Below, in pieces: positions 1-4,846 of a stretch of DNA of 6,326 nt (positions within the stretch are counted from its first letter, which is position 1; each line of letters starts with the position of its first letter). This DNA comes from Desulfobacterales bacterium (GTDB lineage Bacteria > Desulfobacterota > Desulfobacteria > Desulfobacterales > C00003060). Position numbers and translations under genes: made by a program. The stretch lies in the NCBI GenBank assembly GCA_030668505.1, contig DAOUTV010000110.1, positions 1-6,326 on the forward strand. Reading direction: 5' to 3'. Under the pieces are notes generated by a model, which saw nothing but the letters and a program-made list of their open reading frames with translations, was not told the DNA's origin and did not search any database.

Positions 1-597
1 AGTGCCTTTTTGAAGACAGCATCTGATCGCGGCCTCATAAAGTCTCTCGGCATAGAAGGCGATACCCTTGAAGGATATCTCTTTCCTGAAACCTATCATT
101 TCCCCAAAGGGGTTACGGCTGAGCAGATCATAAAAAAGATGGTTGCCCAATTCCGTTCGGTCTTCACACCCGAGTTGGCCGAGCGTGCCAGCGTCATGGG
201 TTTTAGCATTCACCAGGTGGTAACCCTTGCCTCTATTGTAGAAAAAGAGACGTCAAAACCCGAAGAACGACCGCTCATTGCGGCTGTGTTTCTGAATCGA
301 CTAAAACGCCGCATGCGCCTTGAGAGCGATCCTACGGTTATCTACGGCATTGAAGGTTTTGACGGAAACTTGACCCGGAGGGATCTCAAAGCCATGGGTC
401 CGTACAACACTTACCGGATCAGAGGCCTGCCACCGGGGCCTATTGCCAATCCTGGCCGAGCTTCAATTGTGGCCGTTCTTTATCCATTCGAGGAACCCTA
501 CCTGTACTTTGTGTCGAAAAATGACGGCACCCACCACTTTTCATCCACCCTGCGTGAGCATAACCGGATGGTGCGGAAATATCAGCTGCGGCGATGA
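1..597 (+). CDS. mltG: Endolytic murein transglycosylase MltG (YceG family), 3' part only
   Basis: This is the C-terminal part (about 198 codons) of an MltG/YceG-type lytic transglycosylase. The frame is open from base 1, so the true start lies upstream; the ATG-like or TTG codons near base 10 are internal. Visible YceG signatures are EGYLFPETY (70-96), IVEKET (235-252, which should contain the catalytic Glu), DPTVIYG (328-348) and the YNTY...GLPPGPIANPG stretch (403-456). A YLYFV segment and a HHFSSTLREHN segment follow near the end, as usual for the family. In known members the protein is anchored in the inner membrane and cleaves nascent glycan strands in the periplasm, setting strand length. 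The membrane anchor and LysM-like part are outside the window. It stops at TGA 595-597, and the next gene has its own promoter 480 bp downstream, so it is probably not part of the dcw transcript. Confidence 0.95.
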   Translation, partial: SAFLKTASDRGLIKSLGIEGDTLEGYLFPETYHFPKGVTAEQIIKKMVAQFRSVFTPELAERASVMGFSIHQVVTLASIVEKETSKPEERPLIAAVFLNRLKRRMRLESDPTVIYGIEGFDGNLTRRDLKAMGPYNTYRIRGLPPGPIANPGRASIVAVLYPFEEPYLYFVSKNDGTHHFSSTLREHNRMVRKYQLRR

Positions 598-638
598 ATG
601 CTAGTTACCATCCCCCATCTTCTTGCCATTCTGGAAAG

Positions 639-679
639 CCCTTTAAAATCCCCCTAAATCACCCTTTAAGAAAGGGGGA
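639..679. repeat. REP-like palindrome with C5/G5 runs
   Basis: An imperfect palindrome sits 40 bp after the mltG stop. TCCCCCT (649-655) can pair with AGGGGGA (673-679) around a 17-nt loop. Alternatively CCCTTT (662-667) pairs with AAAGGG (671-676) around a 3-nt loop. The octamer CCCTTTAA occurs twice in direct orientation (639-646 and 662-669). The pattern of C-run, CCTTTA-like centre and G-run resembles short dispersed intergenic repeats common in many bacterial genomes; that likeness is from memory. It could protect or end the mltG message, but no U-run follows the stem. Confidence 0.55.
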
Positions 680-715
680 CTTCTATCGGACAAATCAAAG
701 CTATATCCCCAGGGC

Positions 716-733
716 GCGGATTTTTTACTCCGC
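716..733. other. Small GC hairpin with T-rich loop
   Basis: GCGGA (716-720) is perfectly complementary to TCCGC (729-733), with an 8-base T-rich loop. A further GCGGATT followed by a T6 run comes just after (737-752). The stem is only 5 bp, so on its own it is a weak structure. It may add to 3'-end formation of the mltG transcript on either strand. Confidence 0.25.
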
Positions 734-776
734 CAAGCGGATTGCATTTTTTGTTCGGCCAATCGTGCCTTGTTAA

Positions 777-1074
777 ATGTAGTACCTGTTTAACCGGTCT
801 GTTCACGTCTGCGGGTGTCTGCGGCTAATTAATTCAAAAATCTATCCACAGTCCAAAAAAACTTTTTTGCCTGAAAAAACATTAATTTAAGATCTAAGGG
901 GCTACGACTCACCAGCGACCAATATAGCTCATATAGTATATGCGTATCGAATGACTACTATATGTTGTGCCTTTCTTATCCCCCCACAAAAAACCACAAA
1001 ATTTCATCTACGCTTTTTAATTTTAACTGCCGCTAATTATTCAAGAAATAATTGCTATGCTTAAATTTTTTTGC
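777..1074. other. AT-rich non-coding region upstream of the mraZ promoter
   Basis: There is no credible gene here on either strand. Base composition is markedly more AT-rich than in the flanking genes, with several A- and T-tracts (for example 836-840, 855-861, 863-868 and 873-879) that could bend the DNA. It holds a 9-bp dyad (930-964), two CCACAAAA copies 10 bp apart (984-991 and 994-1001), a DnaA-box-like word (842-850) and a pair of similar 22-mers (819-840 and 1027-1048). A T-rich stretch at 1060-1072 directly abuts the -35 and could act as an UP element. The roles of the other elements are unknown. Confidence 0.6.
930..964. promoter_or_regulatory. 9-bp perfect dyad, possible operator
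   Basis: CATATAGTA (930-938) and TACTATATG (956-964) are exact reverse complements separated by 17 bases. The half-sites are centred 26 bp apart, about two and a half helical turns. The stem is too AT-rich to be a good terminator, so a binding site for a dimeric regulator is the more natural reading. No regulator can be named from the sequence. It lies about 110 bp upstream of the mraZ -35. Confidence 0.35.
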
Positions 1075-1103
1075 TTGACATTATGACTCTAAGCCGGTAT
1101 TAA
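1075..1103 (+). promoter_or_regulatory. Sigma-70-type promoter of the dcw operon (Pmra)
   Basis: A perfect -35 hexamer TTGACA (1075-1080) is followed after exactly 17 bp by TATTAA (1098-1103), which matches the -10 consensus at four of six positions including TAT. A T-rich tract lies just upstream of the -35. Transcription would start near 1110, giving a 5' leader of about 45 bases before mraZ. The position matches the Pmra promoter that drives the first dcw genes in other bacteria. Confidence 0.8.
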
Positions 1104-1110
1104 GCAAAAT

Positions 1111-1140
1111 AGTGGTGCAAAGTGGGTCTAAATAGGGGCG
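1111..1140 (+). promoter_or_regulatory. Putative MraZ operator: three 10-bp-spaced TGGG-like boxes
   Basis: Three consecutive decamers, AGTGGTGCAA (1111-1120), AGTGGGTCTA (1121-1130) and AATAGGGGCG (1131-1140), place TGGTG, TGGGT and TAGGG at 1113, 1123 and 1133, exactly one helical turn apart. MraZ proteins are known to bind direct repeats of the TGGGN type with 5-bp spacers next to their own start codon, and this array has that geometry. A weaker fourth box (TAAGG, 1143-1147) would overlap the mraZ ribosome binding site. The array lies around and just downstream of the predicted transcription start, so bound MraZ would be expected to repress the operon. The middle box is canonical; the outer two are degenerate. 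Confidence 0.7.
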
Positions 1141-1154
1141 GTTAAGGTCAAGAT

Positions 1155-1601
1155 ATGTTTCGGGGCAGCTCAGCACATAACCTGGATTCCAAAGGCCGAT
1201 TGATTATTCCGGCTCGTTTTCGGGATGTGTTGAATCAAAGCAATGTAAATGGGCTTATGATCTCGAAGATGGATGGTGCCCTGTGTGGTTATACCTTTGA
1301 AGAATGGCGCAAGATTGAAGAGCGTATCCTAAATCTGGCCCGGAAAAGTGAAAATATGCGGCGTTTCCGTCGGATTTTCATAGGCAGTACCCATGAATGT
1401 ATGCTTGACAAGCAGGCACGCATTTTGATTCCACCACCCCTGCGGGAGTATGCGGGTCTAAACAAAGGGGTCGTTCTTGTAGGTGTGCTCGATCATTTTG
1501 AGATATGGGCTAAGGAAAGCTGGGCTAAAGAGGATGAGAATCTGCACAGTGATCTGCAGAACGTGGAACTGAGGAACGAGATTGCCGAACTGGGGCTCTA
1601 A
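1155..1601 (+). CDS. mraZ: Transcriptional regulator MraZ
   Basis: This 148-residue protein has the normal MraZ length and begins with the family hallmark MFRGSSAHNLDSKGR. It has two tandem MraZ/AbrB-like half-domains, each with the DNA-binding DXXXR motif followed by an IP turn: D11-SKG-R15 then IIPARF, and D85-KQA-R89 then LIPPPLREY. Known MraZ proteins form ring-shaped oligomers that bind repeated boxes ahead of their own gene and regulate the dcw cluster, as repressor in E. coli. The ATG is preceded by AAGGT at 1144-1148, 6 bases away. The gene heads the operon directly after the promoter and putative operator. The TAA stop (1599-1601) touches the left arm of an inverted repeat in the gap to rsmH. 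Confidence 0.97.
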   Translation: MFRGSSAHNLDSKGRLIIPARFRDVLNQSNVNGLMISKMDGALCGYTFEEWRKIEERILNLARKSENMRRFRRIFIGSTHECMLDKQARILIPPPLREYAGLNKGVVLVGVLDHFEIWAKESWAKEDENLHSDLQNVELRNEIAELGL

Positions 1602-1614
1602 CCCCGTTAATTTT

Positions 1615-1620
1615 GGAGGT
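1615..1620 (+). promoter_or_regulatory. Strong Shine-Dalgarno without a gene
   Basis: GGAGGT (1615-1620) is one of the best ribosome binding sequences in the window, yet no open frame of useful length follows. The nearest start-like codon is TTG at 1630, which reads only two codons before TAA. It may be a remnant, a ribosome standby site, or chance. Confidence 0.3.
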
Positions 1621-1670
1621 TGCCGTTCGTTGATATAACATGTGAACTGACAGAGTTAAGGTTCATAACT

Positions 1671-1694
1671 ATGGCCGAGGACATACTGAATTAA
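1671..1694 (+). other. Possible seven-codon leader ORF ahead of rsmH
   Basis: ATG at 1671 reads MAEDILN and stops at TAA 1692-1694. It is preceded by AAGG (1658-1661) at 9 bases. Its stop lies inside the right arm of the 12-bp inverted repeat, so translating it would open that arm. An ORF this short easily arises by chance, and nothing else supports translation. Confidence 0.2.
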
Positions 1695-1715
1695 CGGGGT
1701 AAAGGTGAGTGAATC

Positions 1716-2660
1716 ATGCAATATCGCCATGTCCCGGTCATGGTCAAAGAGGTCATTGACTATCTAAACTGTTCATCTGGCAAGGCATATGTGGATGGTA
1801 CCTTAGGGGGGGGTGGCCATGCTCAAGCTATTTTGGATGCCATTGGTGCAGAAGGCTGTCTGGTCGGCATCGACCGAGACCCGGATGCTATTGCCTATGC
1901 CGAAGAATCCTTCCATCGATATAAACCGAACGTTCAAATCTTTCACGATAACTATACCAATCTTCCACAAATTCTTTCCCGGTTGCATATTACCGGGGTG
2001 GATGGGATTTTGCTCGATCTGGGGCTCTCACTGTACCAACTGGAGGGAAGCGGTCGAGGTTTCAGCTTCATGCGGGAGGAGCCTTTGGATATGCGTATGA
2101 ATCCGGAGCAGGGCCACACGGCTGAAGCAATTGTAAACAGGTTATCGGAAAAAGAGCTAGCAGGCATAATAGGAAGATATGGGGAGGAGTCATGGGCCTT
2201 TCGTATCGCAAAGTCTATTGTGGCTGCACGCCGCCAGCAAGCGATCCGTTCTAGCTTGCAACTTGCAGAAGTTGTTAAGAAGGCGATTCCAGCCCGTCAT
2301 CGTAGGGGGCGAATCCATCCTGCCACGCGGACATTTCAAGCAATAAGGATTGCAGTGAACCAGGAGCTTGAAGCCTTGGAAAGATTTTTGGATGAGGCAG
2401 TCAATTTCCTGAATCCGGGGGGGCGGCTATGCATCCTGTCGTTCCATTCGCTTGAGGACCGCATCGTCAAAGAGCACTTCAAAGCCCTTGCCCGTGGGTG
2501 TAACTGCCCACCCCACTTTCCAATGTGTGTGTGCGGAAAAACACCCCAGGTGTCTATCCTAACCAAGAAGCCGGTGCGACCCGGTCAGGCAGAGGTTCAG
2601 GCAAATCCTATGGCTAGAAGCGCAAGGTTACGGGCGGCGGAACGGCTGAGTGACGATTGA
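1716..2660 (+). CDS. rsmH: 16S rRNA (cytosine(1402)-N(4))-methyltransferase RsmH (MraW)
   Basis: The 314-residue product is of standard length for RsmH, the S-adenosylmethionine-dependent enzyme that N4-methylates C1402 in the decoding centre of 16S rRNA. Visible motifs are HVPVMVKEV (6-13), the SAM-binding loop VDGTLGGGGH (26-35), the acidic GIDRDP (51-56), LLDLGLSLYQLE (99-110), RGFSFM...PLDMRM (114-128), the TRTFQAIRIAVN block (204-215) and LSFHSLEDRIVK (241-252). Near the C-terminus four Cys (C262, C264, C271, C273) form a CXC-X6-CXC pattern, known in many but not all RsmH proteins. The start is firm: an in-frame TGA lies at 1710-1712 and AAAGGTGAG (1701-1709) gives a good ribosome binding site. 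The TGA stop falls inside the first unit of the following heptamer repeat, so the last two residues (DD) are encoded by repeat DNA. Confidence 0.97.
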   Translation: MQYRHVPVMVKEVIDYLNCSSGKAYVDGTLGGGGHAQAILDAIGAEGCLVGIDRDPDAIAYAEESFHRYKPNVQIFHDNYTNLPQILSRLHITGVDGILLDLGLSLYQLEGSGRGFSFMREEPLDMRMNPEQGHTAEAIVNRLSEKELAGIIGRYGEESWAFRIAKSIVAARRQQAIRSSLQLAEVVKKAIPARHRRGRIHPATRTFQAIRIAVNQELEALERFLDEAVNFLNPGGRLCILSFHSLEDRIVKEHFKALARGCNCPPHFPMCVCGKTPQVSILTKKPVRPGQAEVQANPMARSARLRAAERLSDD

Positions 2661-2729
2661 ATATTGACGATTGAATATTGAAAATCGGGGAAATAAATAG
2701 TCAATCGACAATAGTCAATAGTCAATTAC
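2651..2729. repeat. Heptanucleotide repeats in inverted halves between rsmH and ftsL
   Basis: The left half (2651-2686) is built from GANNATT-type heptamers; the 14-mer GACGATTGAATATT is present twice in tandem (2652-2665 and 2666-2679). The right half (2696-2729) is built from AATNNNC-type heptamers: AATAGTC, AATCGAC, AATAGTC, AATAGTC and a partial copy. The halves are complementary: 2651-2676 pairs with 2699-2724 at 22 of 26 positions, leaving a 22-base loop. The repeats take up almost the whole 81-bp gap and stop just before the ftsL ribosome binding site. This looks like a short-tandem-repeat family element rather than a standard terminator, since no T-run follows and the operon continues. 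Confidence 0.8.
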
Positions 2730-2741
2730 AGAGGGGGCGCC

Positions 2742-3035
2742 ATGAAGAAAAAAAGAGTTTCAAAGAAGCGAAATCCCATGATTGGCATACTATGGGTCGT
2801 AGCTGTAGTGGTTCTTATGGCAGAGCTCCTGGTCTATACCTGGTGTAGAGTGCAGTATGTGCAAACGGGGTATGAGATTACTGAAGCTACTCAAGAGCAC
2901 CTGCATTTGAAAGAACTTTACAGTAAGCTCAAGATAGAGCGGGCCCGTTTGAGGTCTCCTGAGCGTATCACGCGTATAGCCCGGCAACGAGGGTTGGTGA
3001 TGCCTGATTCAAAACAGGTCGTGGTGATTCCATGA
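2742..3035 (+). CDS. ftsL: Cell division protein FtsL
   Basis: This is a 97-residue bitopic membrane protein in the position where ftsL is always found, between rsmH and ftsI. It has a very basic N-terminus (MKKKRVSKKR, cytoplasmic side), one hydrophobic segment at about residues 14-34, then a periplasmic helix (about 37-75) rich in charged residues and Leu with coiled-coil character. The LRSPERITRIARQRGLVMP ending is typical of FtsL/DivIC-like proteins. FtsL joins FtsB and FtsQ in the divisome and activates FtsW-FtsI. FtsL proteins diverge quickly, so the call rests on architecture, context and the C-terminal motif. GAGGGGG (2731-2737) precedes the ATG. The gene overlaps ftsI by 4 bp (ATGA, 3032-3035). 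Confidence 0.9.
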   Translation: MKKKRVSKKRNPMIGILWVVAVVVLMAELLVYTWCRVQYVQTGYEITEATQEHLHLKELYSKLKIERARLRSPERITRIARQRGLVMPDSKQVVVIP

Positions 3036-4846
3036 GGAGCCGCAGCAAAAAGAAATCGAAGCCGTTAAAGTGGATTCGGTTTCGGATCATTGTTGTGGGG
3101 GCTGCTCTGGGGGTTTGTTTTGCCCTCATGATGGGCCGAGCTTTTCAATTGCAGGTCATCGAAGGAGAGCAGCTTCGGTCCAAGGCTGTAGGCCAGTACA
3201 AAAAGGCGCTTCACAACTGTTCCAAACGGGGCTCCATTTATGACAGAAACCGTGCTGAGCTGGCGGTAAGCATCGATTTATCTTCTATCTGCGCATATCC
3301 GGGAAAGATTAGTTCTACAAAGAAAACGGCTTCGGCTCTGGCAAGGACCTTAAACATGAAGCGACGGCCTGTCTTGGAGAAGCTATTATCCGGCAAAAGA
3401 TTTGTCTGGATAAAAAGGCACGCAGACCCCACAGAGGTCTCGCAGGTCAGAGATTTGGAGCTGGATGGAATCGACTTTGTAACAGAGAGCCGCCGATTCT
3501 ATCCTTTGAAGAGCCTGGCTGCACAGGTAATAGGGTTCTGTGGGATGGACGGTAGGGGTTTGGAGGGGTTGGAATTCTATTATGACTCCTTCTTGAAAGG
3601 CCGCGAAACCAACCGGACAGTTTTAAGAGATGCCCTTGGCCGGGGGTTTAACGCTAAGGGTCCATCTCCTGAAGGCAAGCCGGGGCATAACCTGATTCTG
3701 ACCATTGACAAAAACATTCAGTATATTACCGAGCAGGCCCTTTCTGAAGGTGTAATGGAGTTTTGGGCCAAGTCGGGCATAGCACTGGTGATCGCCCCCA
3801 GGACAGGGGCGGTACTTGCCATGGCCCACGTGCCGAGGTTTAACCCGAATTCCTTTGGCCAATATGAACCATGGTCGTGGCGGAACCGTGCGATTACAGA
3901 CTCCTTTGAGCCGGGTTCCACATTGAAGATATTCCTTAGCGCTGCGGCGCTGGAATCAGGAGCCTGCAACCCCCGTTCAGCATTCTACTGCGAGGATGGG
4001 GCCTACAGGATCGGTAAGAATGTCGTGCATGATGTTCGTCCCCATGCTGAGCTTTCGCTCCAGGACATTCTAAAATACTCCAGTAACATCGGCGCTGCCA
4101 AGGTGGGCGAAAAGGTCGGAGCGGCCTACCTCTATAATAAACTCAAGGAATTCGGGCTTGGCGAAAGACTTGGCGTTGACTGTCCGGGCGAGATTCGGGG
4201 GAGCTTACTCCGTGTTGGAGATTGGACTGAGATCGATACTGTGGCAATCTCTTTTGGACAGGGTCTTTCAGTGTCAGCCTTGCAGCTGGCGGCCGCTGTT
4301 TCCGCCATAGCCAATGATGGGATCCTGATGAAGCCGTATTTAGTGCAGGGGATGACGGACGTGCAAGGCCGCATAATAAAGAGTTTTCAACCCACTGTCC
4401 TGCGACAGGTTATTTCATCTGAAAACGCCTGGCGCTTGACACGCATGATGGAAAGAACCGTGGAGAAAGGTGGTACAGGTGTTCGGGCGGCACTTAGAGG
4501 TCACAGGGTTGTCGGAAAGACCGGCACGGCCCAGAAGGCCGACCCCGCAAGACGGGGGTATTCAAAGGATAAATACATATCTTCCTTTGTAGGATTTGTG
4601 CCTGCTGAAAACCCTGAGATCGTTGTTCTGGTGATCGTTGATGAGCCTCAGAAACACCATTATGGCGGGGTTGTGGCTGCTCCGGTATTCAGGCGTATCA
4701 TAAGAGAAACGCTTCGGTATCTGAAAGTTCCTCCTGAGCTGGCCACCCCTGAATTCACAGGCCCTGGCCGGGGGAATAAAAGAGAGGGTCAGCGCCGGCC
4801 AGGGGAGACTCTCAGGGTCTCATACGAGGCACCGGCAATGGGGTGA
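3032..4846 (+). CDS. ftsI: Septal peptidoglycan transpeptidase FtsI (PBP3, class B penicillin-binding protein)
   Basis: The 604-residue product cross-links septal peptidoglycan at the outer face of the inner membrane, as partner of the FtsW glycosyltransferase. It has a basic N-terminus and one membrane anchor (about 17-36). The non-catalytic pedestal domain carries RGSIYDRNRAELA (66-78) and GRGLEGLE (174-181). The transpeptidase domain has all three active-site motifs: S296-TLK-299 (nucleophile Ser296), S350-S-N352 and K496-TGT-499. A charged, Gly/Pro/Arg-rich tail of about 35 residues follows (570-604), with no recognisable PASTA domain, although some related class B enzymes have one. The start overlaps the ftsL stop (ATGA), with only a weak GGTGA upstream, so translation is probably coupled to ftsL. 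The stop overlaps the murE GTG start. Confidence 0.97.
   Translation: MRSRSKKKSKPLKWIRFRIIVVGAALGVCFALMMGRAFQLQVIEGEQLRSKAVGQYKKALHNCSKRGSIYDRNRAELAVSIDLSSICAYPGKISSTKKTASALARTLNMKRRPVLEKLLSGKRFVWIKRHADPTEVSQVRDLELDGIDFVTESRRFYPLKSLAAQVIGFCGMDGRGLEGLEFYYDSFLKGRETNRTVLRDALGRGFNAKGPSPEGKPGHNLILTIDKNIQYITEQALSEGVMEFWAKSGIALVIAPRTGAVLAMAHVPRFNPNSFGQYEPWSWRNRAITDSFEPGSTLKIFLSAAALESGACNPRSAFYCEDGAYRIGKNVVHDVRPHAELSLQDILKYSSNIGAAKVGEKVGAAYLYNKLKEFGLGERLGVDCPGEIRGSLLRVGDWTEIDTVAISFGQGLSVSALQLAAAVSAIANDGILMKPYLVQGMTDVQGRIIKSFQPTVLRQVISSENAWRLTRMMERTVEKGGTGVRAALRGHRVVGKTGTAQKADPARRGYSKDKYISSFVGFVPAENPEIVVLVIVDEPQKHHYGGVVAAPVFRRIIRETLRYLKVPPELATPEFTGPGRGNKREGQRRPGETLRVSYEAPAMG

Larger units (their letters stand above)
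1601..1700. repeat. Perfect 12-bp inverted repeat filling the mraZ-rsmH gap
   Basis: ACCCCGTTAATT (1601-1612) and AATTAACGGGGT (1689-1700) are exact reverse complements, separated by 76 bases. The left arm begins at the last base of the mraZ stop codon and the right arm ends immediately before the rsmH Shine-Dalgarno (AAAGGTGAG, 1701-1709). Inside is a smaller TGAAC/GTTCA stem (1642-1646 and 1660-1664), extendable by a G-U and a U-A pair. TAA occurs directly outside both 11-bp arms (1599-1601 and 1700-1702). The segment could be a folded mRNA element controlling rsmH translation or the footprint of a small inserted element; the sequence does not decide between them. Confidence 0.55.

Noticed and set aside
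649..679. Classical rho-independent terminator for mltG
   Set aside because: The stem is plausible but is followed by CTTCTATC rather than a T-run, so it is better described as a palindromic repeat.
594..776. 60-codon ORF overlapping the mltG stop by ATGA
   Set aside because: It reads straight through the REP-like palindrome, has no ribosome binding site other than within mltG, no domain-like composition, and a C-terminal part coded by AT-rich non-coding DNA. Most likely spurious.
820..1075. Replication origin (AT-rich, one DnaA-like box)
   Set aside because: Only one near-match box is present, there is no cluster of boxes, and neighbouring genes are not origin-linked genes.
2651..2729. CRISPR array or rho-independent terminator at the heptamer repeats
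   Set aside because: The units are 7 bp with no spacers, so this is not CRISPR. The predicted stem is AT-rich and no T-run follows, and the downstream genes lack a new promoter, so termination is unlikely.
1803..4374. Several 60-95 codon ORFs on both strands within rsmH, ftsL and ftsI
   Set aside because: They overlap genes with complete family motifs and show no features of their own.
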